A stretch of 64,000 nucleotides of DNA from Nocardia sp. NBC_00416 (GCF_036032445.1 NZ_CP107932.1:250501-314500), one strand, 5' to 3'. Shown: positions 17,111 through 26,018, counted from the stretch's first letter. Notes: generated from the sequence alone by a model not told the origin. Numbers and translations: made by a program.

Positions 17111-17662
17111 ATGACCATCGCAGACACCCAGCAGCGGCTCGCGACCCTGCTGGACCGGCAGGACATCATCGACTGCCTGACCCGGTTCAGCCGCGGCATG
17201 GACCGGTTCGATCGCGGGCTGTTCCTGTCCGCGTTCCATCCCGACGCCACCGTCGCGGCCGGAGATTTCGTGGGCGGTCCGGCCGAGTTGTACGACTGGG
17301 CTGCGGCGATGCACGAACAGGGCCAGTACGCCACGCACCACAATCTGCTCAACCACACCTGCGATATCGAAGGCGATACCGCCCATACCGAAACGTATTA
17401 CCTGTTCGCCGCCCGCAACCGCGACGATTCGAACTGGCTGGCCGGTGGCCGCTACCTCGATCGCCTGGAGCGGCGGGACGGCCGGTGGCGGATCGCGCTG
17501 CGCACCAACGCGATCGAATGGTCGGGCGTCGTGCCGACCATGCCCATCCCGTTCGCCGACGTCCCCGATATCCATGCCAACGGCGCACCGTCGCGTACTC
17601 CGGGCGACCCGTCCTACCGTCGCCCCCTGCGCAATGTGCGGCAGTCGAATACGCCCAGCTGA
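17111..17662 (+). CDS. nuclear transport factor 2-like (SnoaL_4) family protein
   Basis: A 183-residue protein with the same fold as the product of 15681: RQDIIDCLTRFSRGMDRFDRG, FHPDATV, HHNLLNHTCDIEGDTAHTETYY and GGRYLDRLERRDGRWRI (each segment is named by its key D, R, H and W residues). The H-x-x-L-N-H pattern is common in members found with ring-hydroxylating systems. Exact reaction unknown. GAGGA precedes the ATG at 17111; the gene is 28 nt from the SDR and 20 nt from the next gene. Confidence 0.82.
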   Translation: MTIADTQQRLATLLDRQDIIDCLTRFSRGMDRFDRGLFLSAFHPDATVAAGDFVGGPAELYDWAAAMHEQGQYATHHNLLNHTCDIEGDTAHTETYYLFAARNRDDSNWLAGGRYLDRLERRDGRWRIALRTNAIEWSGVVPTMPIPFADVPDIHANGAPSRTPGDPSYRRPLRNVRQSNTPS

Positions 17663-17682
17663 GCGTAGTGAGGAGAACGAGC

Positions 17683-18510
17683 ATGCCGGCCGTCGCCACC
17701 ACCGAACTGAGTGAGAGGGTGGGCGTCGAGATACTCGGCGTCGACGCCGACCGGTTGGTCGCCGACCCCGACCTGCCACGGCTGTGCCAGGAGCTGCTGG
17801 AGAAATACGGCGTGGTCCTGTTCCGGGAGTTGCACGCTCCCGACGCGGTCCAGGTCGAATTCGGTGCGAAACTGGGTGAACTGGCAAGGTTCCCGAAGTT
17901 CCCGAACGAACATGTGATGGAGATCAGCTTCGACCCGGCCAATCCGCTGGCGCCGTACTTCCCGAGCAACGATTTCTGGCATATCGACGGCTGCCTGGAC
18001 CGGATGATCGCCAGGACATCGATCATGAGCGCTCGCGTGATCACCCCCGAAGGCGGGGAAACCGCCTTCGCCAGTACCTATCTCGCCTACGACGAACTCG
18101 GCGACCGGGAGAAGGCACGCCTGCGCGATATCCGGATCGTCCACCGGATGGCGCGAATCCAGCAGCTGAGTTACACCGATCCCAGCCCTGAACAGCTGGC
18201 CGACTGGGAGCGCTGGGACGACCGGATCCACCCGCTGGTGTGGCAGCACGAATCGGGCCGCCGGTCCATGGTCTTCGGGGCCACCGCCTCGCATATCCAC
18301 GGCACCGACCCGGCGGACGGCCGGGATCTGCTCGACGATCTGGAACACCGCGCGACCACGCCGGACCGCGTGTACACCCACACCTGGTCGGTGGGCGATC
18401 TGGTGCTGTGGGACAACACCGGCCTGGTGCACCGGGCCTGCGAATTCGATCGCTCCCAACCCCGGAAGATGGCGCGCTCCACCGTGCTCGGGTCCGAGCT
18501 CATCGCATGA
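17683..18510 (+). CDS. TauD/TfdA-family Fe(II)/2-oxoglutarate dioxygenase
   Basis: Alpha-ketoglutarate-dependent dioxygenase of 275 residues. The iron ligands are H100 and D102 in FWHID and the distal H250 in GLVHRACEFD; an arginine eleven or fifteen residues later (R261 or R265) would hold 2-oxoglutarate. The N-terminal GVEILGVD segment is typical of TauD/TfdA. Such enzymes hydroxylate or cleave ethers, sulfonates and phenoxyacids. It has GAGGAG upstream of the ATG and ends with an ATGA overlap into the next SDR gene. Confidence 0.9.
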   Translation: MPAVATTELSERVGVEILGVDADRLVADPDLPRLCQELLEKYGVVLFRELHAPDAVQVEFGAKLGELARFPKFPNEHVMEISFDPANPLAPYFPSNDFWHIDGCLDRMIARTSIMSARVITPEGGETAFASTYLAYDELGDREKARLRDIRIVHRMARIQQLSYTDPSPEQLADWERWDDRIHPLVWQHESGRRSMVFGATASHIHGTDPADGRDLLDDLEHRATTPDRVYTHTWSVGDLVLWDNTGLVHRACEFDRSQPRKMARSTVLGSELIA

Positions 18511-19247
18511 CACGCACCGCGATAGTGACCGGTGGCGCATCCGGAATCGGCGCGGCGATCGGCCGCCGGCTGGCGGCCGACGGCGCCGCGGTCGCCGTGT
18601 TCGATATCAACGATGCCGCGGCGGGCGCGGCGGCGGCCGCGATCCGCGCCGACGGTGGGACGGCCCTCGGTGTGGGTGTGGACGTCGCCGATCGGTCCGC
18701 GGTGGAAGCCGGGGTGGCCGACGTGCGTTCCGCGCTGGGCGGTCCGGCGATCCTGGTGAACTGTGCGGGGGTGACGGTGTCCGGGCCGTTTCTGGAACTC
18801 GAGCCCGAAACCTGGAACCGAGTGCTGGCCACCAACCTCACCAGCGCCTTCCACTGCTGTCAGGTCGTGCTTCCGGATATGGTCGCCGCCGGTTGGGGGC
18901 GCATCGTCAACATCTCCTCGTCGAGTACGCACAGCGGGGTCCCCGGCATGGCCGCGTACGTGTCCTCGAAATCGGGGATGAACGGTCTCACCAAGGTGCT
19001 GGCCCTCGAATTCGGCCGCTACGGCATCACTGTCAACACCGTCCCGCCCGGTTTCATCGAAACCCCCATGATGCGCGAGGCATTGGACAACGGGGTGTTC
19101 GATCTCGACCGGCAGGTGGCCGGCACCCCGGTCGGCCGGATCGGGCAACCGGAGGATATCGCCGCCACCTGCGCGTTCCTGGTCGGCGAGGAGGCCGGCT
19201 ACATCACGGGGCAGACGGTCGGGGTGAACGGAGGACGCAACACATGA
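18507..19247 (+). CDS. SDR family oxidoreductase (FabG-like)
   Basis: Classical short-chain dehydrogenase of 246 residues: TGGASGIG near residue 8, the NCAG motif, serine in NISSSS, and YVSSK (YxxxK). The sequence is closest in pattern to 3-oxoacyl-ACP reductase-like catabolic dehydrogenases. The start ATG is inside the ATGA overlap with the TauD gene and its stop overlaps the next start in the same way, so the three are translationally coupled. Confidence 0.9.
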   Translation: MTRTAIVTGGASGIGAAIGRRLAADGAAVAVFDINDAAAGAAAAAIRADGGTALGVGVDVADRSAVEAGVADVRSALGGPAILVNCAGVTVSGPFLELEPETWNRVLATNLTSAFHCCQVVLPDMVAAGWGRIVNISSSSTHSGVPGMAAYVSSKSGMNGLTKVLALEFGRYGITVNTVPPGFIETPMMREALDNGVFDLDRQVAGTPVGRIGQPEDIAATCAFLVGEEAGYITGQTVGVNGGRNT

Positions 19248-19867
19248 ACGATCCCGGTACGACGGTGGAAGAGGAGTCGGATATGGAGCGGATACCCCCG
19301 CTGAAGCCCGCGGACTGGTCGGCGGAACTGCGCGCGTTCTTCGCCGAGTTCCGCTCCCGGGTGCACGACGGCGGCCCGGCGCCCGCGAATACCCGGTCTG
19401 GTACCAATCTGCTCGGAACGCTGGCTCGGTACCCCGCGTTCACCATGGCGTTCCTTCCGTTCAACGGCCACCTGCTCTATGGCACGAAACTGTCGGACCG
19501 GCAGCGCGAGCTGCTCATTCTGCGGGTCGCGCATCTGTGGGACAGCGACTACGAATGGGCCCAGCACGCGGTGCTCGGCGGTAACGCGGGCCTGACCGCG
19601 GCGGAGATCGCCCGGATCGCCGACGGTCCCGCCGCCCCGGGCTGGACCGCCGCGGAGAGCGCGTTGCTGCGGGCGGCCGACGAGTTGCGCGGTTCCGGTT
19701 CCGTCGCCGAGAGCACCTGGCAGGCGCTCACACAGGATTTCGACGAACAGCAATTGATGGACATCGTGTTCACCGTGGGGACCTACGCGATGCTGGCCAT
19801 GGCCATGCGGTCGTTCGGGGTCCGTCCGGAACCGGACCTCGAGCCGTACCTGCCCGTGCGAGAGTGA
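19244..19867 (+). CDS. carboxymuconolactone decarboxylase-like protein
   Basis: A 207-residue helical protein of the CMD/AhpD superfamily. The typical core ELLILRVAHLWDSDYEW followed by AQHAVLGGNAGLT is present, with the histidine of the WAQHA motif; there is no CxxC, so an AhpD-like peroxidase is unlikely. Members of this branch accompany catabolic operons but mostly lack a demonstrated reaction. GGAGG precedes the ATG at 19244, which overlaps the SDR stop. Confidence 0.85.
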   Translation: MNDPGTTVEEESDMERIPPLKPADWSAELRAFFAEFRSRVHDGGPAPANTRSGTNLLGTLARYPAFTMAFLPFNGHLLYGTKLSDRQRELLILRVAHLWDSDYEWAQHAVLGGNAGLTAAEIARIADGPAAPGWTAAESALLRAADELRGSGSVAESTWQALTQDFDEQQLMDIVFTVGTYAMLAMAMRSFGVRPEPDLEPYLPVRE

Positions 19868-19943
19868 TACCGGCGGGCCCGGTGCGCGGTGCCGGTCCGT
19901 CCGGGAAGATCGCCGAGATCAACAGCCGAGATTCGGAGCAGCA

Positions 19944-20345
19944 ATGAGCGAAGAACCTGTCCGTTCCGGGTATCAGCAGCGTCCCGACTATCGCGTGGAC
20001 CTGCTCGCCCGGACCAATACGATGACCGCCGTGTTCGACGGCCGGCAGCTGGCGTCCAGCGATGCCTGCCTGCTGGTGGACGAACAGGACCACGGCCTGG
20101 TCGTGTACTTCCCGTCCGACGCGGTGGACCTCACCCAGCTCGAATCCGTCGATCTGCACACCATCTGTCCGTACAAGGGCGAGGCGTCCTATTGGACGGC
20201 CCGCGGCAGCGACCGGCCCTGGGTCGCCTGGACCTATCCGCTGCCGCACCCGCCGGTCGCCCGCCTGGCCGGGTATGTGGCCTTCGATCAGTCGGTCGTC
20301 CAGGTGACGATCGGCGCGGGCCGCTACACGGGGGTCCGGTCGTGA
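19944..20345 (+). CDS. DUF427 domain-containing protein
   Basis: A 133-residue protein of the DUF427 family: the diagnostic CPYKGEASYW is at about residues 74-83, followed by a WAWTYPLP stretch and GYVAFDQ. The biochemical role of the family is unknown. It starts 76 nt after the CMD-like gene, the longest gap in the run, and its stop overlaps the GTG of the next gene. Confidence 0.88.
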   Translation: MSEEPVRSGYQQRPDYRVDLLARTNTMTAVFDGRQLASSDACLLVDEQDHGLVVYFPSDAVDLTQLESVDLHTICPYKGEASYWTARGSDRPWVAWTYPLPHPPVARLAGYVAFDQSVVQVTIGAGRYTGVRS

Positions 20346-21247
20346 GCGGCCGACACGCCCTGGACCCGCCGCCCGGTGCGCCCGCGTCCTCGATGGCGCG
20401 GATGGTCGAGATCTTCGATGTGCGCCCCGATCCGGCGGTGCCGGCACGGTATCTCGGGGACAGCGACGGTGGCAGCCGACGTGTGGTCGACGGCAGCCAG
20501 ATACTCGGACAGAGCATCGTCGCCGCGGCAAAGGCCCTGCCCGAGCGCACTGTGCGCACCGCGCACGCGCTGTTCCTCTCGGCCGCGGACCCGGATACCC
20601 CGCTGGATTTCTCCGTCACCCCGATCCGGACCGGCCGCAATTTCGCCGGCGCCACGGTGACCGTCCGGCAGGAACTGAAGGTGCGCACGAGTTGCACGGT
20701 GCTGCTGGACACTCCGCAACCCGACGTGGTCCGCTGGGATGAGCCGGTCGGCCTGCCGGTCTCCGGCCCGCCGGACGCCGTCCCGGCCGATAGTCTGCCG
20801 CTGCCGGGCCGGGAGGTCCGCATCGTCGACTGCGTCGATATCAACGACCCCGACGAGGTGGGCCCACCGGTGGTGGACGCGTGGCTGCGCTACGCCGAAG
20901 TGCCCGACCGCGACGAACTCCGACGCGCGGTGCTCGCCCATTTCACCGGGCATCTGGGCATCTCCACCGCGCTGCGTCCGCACCCGGGCATCGGCACCGC
21001 GCAGGCCCATCACACGTTGTCGACCGCGCCGATGGGCATCGCGGTCACTTTCCACGATCCGGTGAAATGGGACGGCTGGCTGCGCTACCACCACGAGGCC
21101 ACGTTCGTCGGCTCGGGCACCGCGTACATCCGTGGTCAGATCAGCACCGGCGCCGGCGCGCTGATCGCCTCGTTCACCCAGGACGCCATGATCCGCGCCT
21201 TCGACCAGGGTCCGGTGACCGAGATACCCAGCGCGGCGCGGCTGTAG
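20342..21247 (+). CDS. acyl-CoA thioesterase II (TesB)-like double-hotdog protein
   Basis: A 301-residue protein with two hotdog domains as in TesB: N-terminal VVDGSQILGQSIVAAAKALP and HALFLSAADPDTPLDFSV, C-terminal KWDGWLRYHHEATFVGSGTAYIRGQ. In E. coli TesB the catalytic network uses an aspartate in DHSMWFH plus a threonine and a glutamine; here the matching segment reads GIAVTFH, with glycine at the aspartate place, while a threonine (QISTGAG) and glutamine (FTQDAMIR) are kept. It may hydrolyse acyl-CoAs poorly or do something else. GTG start at 20342 in a GTGA overlap; last gene of the operon. Confidence 0.82.
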   Translation: MSGRHALDPPPGAPASSMARMVEIFDVRPDPAVPARYLGDSDGGSRRVVDGSQILGQSIVAAAKALPERTVRTAHALFLSAADPDTPLDFSVTPIRTGRNFAGATVTVRQELKVRTSCTVLLDTPQPDVVRWDEPVGLPVSGPPDAVPADSLPLPGREVRIVDCVDINDPDEVGPPVVDAWLRYAEVPDRDELRRAVLAHFTGHLGISTALRPHPGIGTAQAHHTLSTAPMGIAVTFHDPVKWDGWLRYHHEATFVGSGTAYIRGQISTGAGALIASFTQDAMIRAFDQGPVTEIPSAARL

Positions 21248-21248
21248 C

Positions 21249-22073
21249 TCAGCGCCGTCCCGAACCGGACCGGATCGCCTGCTGGGCCAGAGTGGAGGAC
21301 GCGTTCACGATGCCGTCGTCGAAGCGGTCCAGCAGCAGGGCCTGGGTGGCGGCCAGATGGGCGCATGCCATGTGCTCGGCCGCCGTCGGCTGACCCGAGG
21401 CGATATCGTCGACGATCTTCTGATGGGTGCGGACCGCGGCGCGGGCCTGCTCCGGCGACGGGTATTCGCCTCGTCCGGTCAGCGCTTCCGCCCAGGCCTC
21501 CTCCTGCGCCGACCACAGCGCGACCAGGCTGCTCACCACATACCGGACCGTCGCGTTCGGGGTGAAGGACACGACCAGATCGTGGAACTCCCGGGCGGTC
21601 TGGGTGAAGGCCACCCCGTCATCGATCAATTCCATGGACTTCTCGACATTGGCGGCGAGCACCGGGACGACGGTCTCGAGCCGGTCCGGGCGGCGCGCGC
21701 ATTCCGCCGCGCACATGGGCTCGAGCATCTGCAGCCCGGTGGCCAGATCCCCCAGCGTGACGCGTCCGCCTTGGAGTGCGAGTCCGAGATGGTAGGCGGC
21801 CGAGTTCTCGTCGGGCCGGTGCACCTCCGCGCCGCCGACATTCCCGCGGCGCACGGTGACCAGGCCCTCGGTTTCCAAGATCCGGATGGCCTCGCGGATC
21901 GACGGATAGGAGACGCCGAATTCCTGGACCAGTTGCTCCTGGGTCGGCAGCCGGTAGTCGTCGGCGCCGTTCAGAATGCGGGTCCGCAATTCCGCCGCCA
22001 CGGTCTGCGCCACCCGATGCTGGGTGACCCGTCCCCGCCGCGGGGCCGTCACAACGACCGCTTCCGGCCGCAA
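21249..22073 (-). CDS. GntR family regulator, FadR/FCD subfamily
   Basis: Transcription factor of up to 274 residues. The winged helix-turn-helix is at about 15-85 (AAELRTRIL, LPTQEQLVQEFGVSYPSIREAIRILETEGLV), followed by an FCD-type helical ligand domain with metal-binding-type residues. It lies convergent to the operon with one base between stops, and its promoter region carries the same 25-bp motif as the operon's promoter, so it probably represses both until an intermediate binds. The start is uncertain: TTG at 22073 or GTG at 22052, the latter with GGAAG 8 nt upstream. Confidence 0.9.
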   Translation of the reverse strand: MRPEAVVVTAPRRGRVTQHRVAQTVAAELRTRILNGADDYRLPTQEQLVQEFGVSYPSIREAIRILETEGLVTVRRGNVGGAEVHRPDENSAAYHLGLALQGGRVTLGDLATGLQMLEPMCAAECARRPDRLETVVPVLAANVEKSMELIDDGVAFTQTAREFHDLVVSFTPNATVRYVVSSLVALWSAQEEAWAEALTGRGEYPSPEQARAAVRTHQKIVDDIASGQPTAAEHMACAHLAATQALLLDRFDDGIVNASSTLAQQAIRSGSGRR

Positions 22074-22123
22074 AGATGCACCATGGGCGTGAGTTTATCA
22101 GTGAACCTGCTAGTTCTTAAAAG

Positions 22124-22148
22124 ATTGCAATAATTGTAAAGATAGGCA
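22124..22148 (+). promoter_or_regulatory. candidate autoregulatory GntR operator
   Basis: Second copy of the motif described at 5644: ATTGCAAT-AA-TTGTAA-A-GATAG-G-CA, 51-75 bp upstream of the TTG start of the GntR gene. It sits in an A+T-rich pocket between the GntR gene and the TerD gene's 3' end. Confidence 0.65.
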
Positions 22149-22177
22149 CTGTGCAGGTAATCCGCGGGCGGGCGGAT

Positions 22178-23491
22178 TCAGGTGCTGTCCGCCTTGAACC
22201 GGTTCACCGGACCCTTGTCCATCCGCACTTCCACCCGTCCGTCCGGATGCAGGATCGCGGCGGGCCGGTGTTCGGAGAAGCGCCGGCTGTAGAGCTCGAG
22301 CCGTTCGATGAGCACGCCTTCCGGGCGGTTGTAGACGATGCCCGGTACGCAGGTGAAGATCCAGCCGGACTTCTTCGCCTGATCGGCGGGAATCGAGACA
22401 CTGTCGGCTCCGTTCTCGATCGACAGTGTCACCCGGTACTTGTGGAAGGACCCCGTTCCGTTGTTGATCGCCGAATACGCCACCGGGATCACCGCGACGA
22501 TCTCGGGCGACAGCCGCACCTCGATGATCTCCTCGGCGCGGCCGTCGCCGCGCTGCACATCGCCGCGGCCGCGGTCGCCGAGATGGCGCACCAGGCCGTT
22601 GTATCCGGGATTCGCCGGGATACCGGCGGCCGGGAACGTTGCGACGTGTACGACCTGCCCGTCCGCGAGAACGACCAGCGCGTACGCCTCATAGTCGGTG
22701 CCGCTGGCCCACGCCACCCGCAGCCGGACAAGCGGGGCCTTCTCCAGCAGAACGGGCCCGGCCCCCTTGGTCAGGGTGATCGACCCCTTGCTGAAGGTCA
22801 CGCCGGGCGCCGCCGGGGGAGCGGCAGGATGGGCAGGCGCCGGTGACGGAGTCGGATACGCCGCGGCCGGAACGGGCTGCGGCGCCGGATTCCCGGGTTG
22901 CGCGAGCACGTGTGGTCCTGCCGGAGCGGTAGGCGGCGGCCCGGCCGCGGGCGCGACCGGTGGCGGGGAGCTCGCCGCCCCGGGCTCGTCGTCGACTGTG
23001 ATACCGAAATCGGTCGCCAGCCCGGCCAGGCCGGTCGCGTAGCCCTGTCCCACATTGCGGATCTTCCAGGCGCCCGCCCGCCGGTAGACCTCGGCGAGGA
23101 CGACGGTGGTCTCCGTGGTGAGCCCGGTGATCGGCAGATCGTAGGCGTCCGCGTCGTCCGCGTCGTCCGCGTTGTTCGCGTTGTCCTCGGAGATCCGCAC
23201 GCTCAGCGCGATACCGCCGAAGTGTCCCGAATCCACAGAGGCGGCGACGACGAACTTGTCCGTGGTCGCCGCGACCGCCCGCAGATCCAGCTCGATCGCG
23301 CCGCCGACCAACCGGACCGAACCGTCCGGCGAGGCCGGCTGGTTGTAGAAGACGAAATCGCTGTCACTGCCGACCTTGCCGTTCGCCAGCAGGCACAGCA
23401 CGGTCAGATCTGTCTGCGCCGGAAGGGCGGAGATCCGCAGCCGCCCGCCCCGTACGGTGACGTTGCCGCCTTTACTGATCACTTGGGACAT
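22178..23491 (-). CDS. TerD family protein with two TerD-like domains
   Basis: A 437-residue protein. The N-terminal domain (about 1-180) begins MSQVISKGGNVTV and holds the acidic calcium-type pattern GKVGSDSDFVFYNQP, typical of TerD/TerZ tellurium-resistance and stress proteins. A Pro/Ala-rich linker (about 185-250) leads to a second, diverged TerD-like domain starting SKGSITLTKGAG. A run of DD codons near residues 105-115 (NNADDADDADAYD) may be recent slippage. The ATG at 23491 follows GGAGCG; upstream in-frame codons read into the divergent promoter. Cytoplasmic; exact role unknown. Confidence 0.88.
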   Translation of the reverse strand: MSQVISKGGNVTVRGGRLRISALPAQTDLTVLCLLANGKVGSDSDFVFYNQPASPDGSVRLVGGAIELDLRAVAATTDKFVVAASVDSGHFGGIALSVRISEDNANNADDADDADAYDLPITGLTTETTVVLAEVYRRAGAWKIRNVGQGYATGLAGLATDFGITVDDEPGAASSPPPVAPAAGPPPTAPAGPHVLAQPGNPAPQPVPAAAYPTPSPAPAHPAAPPAAPGVTFSKGSITLTKGAGPVLLEKAPLVRLRVAWASGTDYEAYALVVLADGQVVHVATFPAAGIPANPGYNGLVRHLGDRGRGDVQRGDGRAEEIIEVRLSPEIVAVIPVAYSAINNGTGSFHKYRVTLSIENGADSVSIPADQAKKSGWIFTCVPGIVYNRPEGVLIERLELYSRRFSEHRPAAILHPDGRVEVRMDKGPVNRFKADST

Positions 23492-23750
23492 CTGCGCTCC
23501 GGTGCTCGACTCGGCTGTCCCGACCAGCCTAGGGTCCGTCTTCCGGCTCCGGTCCGGGTTCGCCCGCGTCGGCTCGGAGCGGGCGGACCCCGGACCTGCT
23601 TTTGTTGATCGAACAACCTTTTCCGCCATGGAGAGTTCATTTATTGCCGAGGTGGCTCGGAAATGGATAATCCATCGGTACGTCGAAACCGGTGCCGATT
23701 GTGGAAAAGAGCGTTTATATCGTGTCAGTTCTATTCAGACGTTGACCGAC

Positions 23751-25934
23751 GTGGGATCGAAAACTCCGTCGTTTCGCGGGCGGCTCCCTGCTGCGGGTGT
23801 GTGGTGGCGGCGTGGGAAGTATTGCGCTGCATTACTTTACGTAATTCTTCTTTTTCCGGGAAGTGTCGGAGCCGTGGCGGTGGCCGCGGAGCCGGGTCTC
23901 ACGGACCCGGGGATCTCTCGTATGGACGGTCTGGCCTGGACCGGAGTGGTTGACTCGGACGGCGTCTCCCTGGCCGACTACCCGTTCCTGATCGATCGGG
24001 GTGGATTGTCGAACCCGGGCGCAACCGCGCTGTGGACGTTGCTCGGCCTGGAATTCGTCGGCTATATGGTTATCGTGACGACGGCGATCTGGTTCATCGG
24101 ATACGCCTTGAGTTTCCGTTGGCTGGATCTGTTCTCGACGGCATTACACGGTGTGGCCGAAGCGCTTTCGCGGCAACTCGACGATCCGGTGATATCCGTC
24201 ACGGCCGCGACCGTAGGCGCATTTATTGTGGCGTGGTTCATAATTCGCGGCAGCCCGGCCAGAGCCGCACGGCAAATAGTGACCATGCTCGCGGTAGCCG
24301 TGGTCGGCGGACTGCTGGTGTTCGGTCCGGTGACAGATCTGCTGTCCGCGGACGGCCTACTGGCCCGGGGGCGCGATGTGGGCGTATCGGTCGCGGCGGG
24401 ACTGAACGGCGCGGACGCCGACCCGGATCGGCTGGTCGAGACATTCTCGACGACCATGTCCGACGAGTTCGCCCGGCATCCGGTACAGGTGTGGAACTTC
24501 GGCCATGTGCTCGACGACCGGTGCGGCGCGGTCTGGTCGGCGAGCGTGACCGCCGGTGAGACCGAGGGCCTGCGGGCGGGCCTGGCGGACTGTGGTGATA
24601 CCGCGGCCGCCGACCGGGTTGCGCTCCCCACGCTCGGTCAGGTCGCCGCCGGGCTGCTGCTGTTGCTGTGCGCCACCGTCCTGCTGGTTTTCGCCGCCTT
24701 CCTGGCCGGTCTCATCATCCGATGCGCGCTGGACGCGATCTATCACGGGTTCCTGGCGATCTTCGGATTCGCCGCGGGGGGTTTCGTGTACGGACCGACG
24801 CAGAGCTATTTGGTCCGCAATCTCGTGACCTGTGGTTTCGCGGCGGCCAGGATGAGTGCGTTCACCGTATTCCTCGGGATCTACCTGCTGTTCCTGGGTA
24901 ACCTCTTCCGGCAGGCGCAGGGGCAGGTGATCACCGTGATCGTGCTCGTGGCGATCGTCGAGGTCGTCGCCGTCACCCAGGTATCCCGGCTCGGACGCGC
25001 CATGTCCCGGGGTTCGGACCAGGTGACCGGGCGGATCTCCGCGGCACTGCGCGGTGGCGCGAGCGCGAAGTCCGGCGGCGGCGGACACGGCGGGGCCCAC
25101 GGTGGTTCGGGTTCCGGCGTCCTCGGCGCCCTCGGCGCACTGAACACACTGGACAACTCGCCGGTCGTCGCCTGGGCGCTGGCCGGGACCGTGCGTCCGC
25201 TCGACCCGCTCGCCTGGGGTTTGATGCGGGTGCAGCGCGCCGCCGCTGCCTCGAGCGGCAGTCTGGAGGAGTCGTACCGCTGGGGTGAATTGGGACGCCA
25301 GAACTGGCGGATGCTCGCCGTTCGCGAAGCCGAGCGGTTCGGCGGGGTCAACAGCGAGATGGGCGTGGCCCGGACGCTCAAGCTGATGCGTGACAACCGG
25401 ATTCCGGATTCCCAGCTGGTCCCGGTCTTGCGGGCGATCGGCGCGCCGGACCGGCTCGTCACGGGCGCGCTGGAGGCGTTCGCCGTCCAGGAGGCGACCA
25501 GGTCGCATGCGCCGTTCGGGTTCACGCCGCTGCAGAAGACCGTGGCCGCCGCGTATGCGGCGCACAACCGTGCCGACGGGCCCGCCCAGCGTGCGTTCGC
25601 GGCGCAGGCCGTGGTCGCCGCGGAGGGTTTCGCCCGGCACAGCAACGGGCCCGCCGGGATGGTGGACGAATCGTTCGTTCGCCGTGTCGAGAACAATTGG
25701 GATTCGGGTCCGGCGCTGCGCGCTGCGATCACTCCGCAGGAGTGGAACACCGTGGGTCGTGATACGCGGTGGGCGATCGGAAGCCAGCTGGCCGAGACGC
25801 ATCTCGCCATCGCCGAGGCCTACTACAACGACCCCACCCAAGTGAATCGCCACCGGCTCCTGAACTCTGCGATGCGGGTCGCGAACCTCGACCACATCGA
25901 TCCCTCGGCCGGACTGGACCCGTGGGACTCCTGA
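23751..25934 (+). CDS. multi-spanning membrane protein, VirB6/TrbL-like
   Basis: About 727 residues: an N-terminal signal/TM segment (YCAALLYVILLFPGSVGAVA), several further TM segments, a soluble cysteine-containing loop around HPVQVWNFGHVLDDRCGAVW, a C-terminal block of TM segments, a Gly/His/Ser-rich spacer (GGGGHGGAHGGSGSG) and a long helical, soluble C-terminal region. The layout and the P-x-Q-x-x-NFG...C pattern recall VirB6/TrbL-like proteins of actinobacterial conjugative elements; this is a tentative match. GTG at 23751 is chosen because codons from the ATG at 23628 have unusually A/T-rich third positions; that ATG remains possible. No other secretion gene is nearby. Confidence 0.65.
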   Translation: MGSKTPSFRGRLPAAGVWWRRGKYCAALLYVILLFPGSVGAVAVAAEPGLTDPGISRMDGLAWTGVVDSDGVSLADYPFLIDRGGLSNPGATALWTLLGLEFVGYMVIVTTAIWFIGYALSFRWLDLFSTALHGVAEALSRQLDDPVISVTAATVGAFIVAWFIIRGSPARAARQIVTMLAVAVVGGLLVFGPVTDLLSADGLLARGRDVGVSVAAGLNGADADPDRLVETFSTTMSDEFARHPVQVWNFGHVLDDRCGAVWSASVTAGETEGLRAGLADCGDTAAADRVALPTLGQVAAGLLLLLCATVLLVFAAFLAGLIIRCALDAIYHGFLAIFGFAAGGFVYGPTQSYLVRNLVTCGFAAARMSAFTVFLGIYLLFLGNLFRQAQGQVITVIVLVAIVEVVAVTQVSRLGRAMSRGSDQVTGRISAALRGGASAKSGGGGHGGAHGGSGSGVLGALGALNTLDNSPVVAWALAGTVRPLDPLAWGLMRVQRAAAASSGSLEESYRWGELGRQNWRMLAVREAERFGGVNSEMGVARTLKLMRDNRIPDSQLVPVLRAIGAPDRLVTGALEAFAVQEATRSHAPFGFTPLQKTVAAAYAAHNRADGPAQRAFAAQAVVAAEGFARHSNGPAGMVDESFVRRVENNWDSGPALRAAITPQEWNTVGRDTRWAIGSQLAETHLAIAEAYYNDPTQVNRHRLLNSAMRVANLDHIDPSAGLDPWDS

Positions 25935-26018
25935 CCCCCGGGTAGCTCGCCGCAACCGGCCGGGCCGCTGCTCCAGCAGATCGCGCAGTGCCGATAGGTC
26001 GATGAGCCCGCCGCTGCA

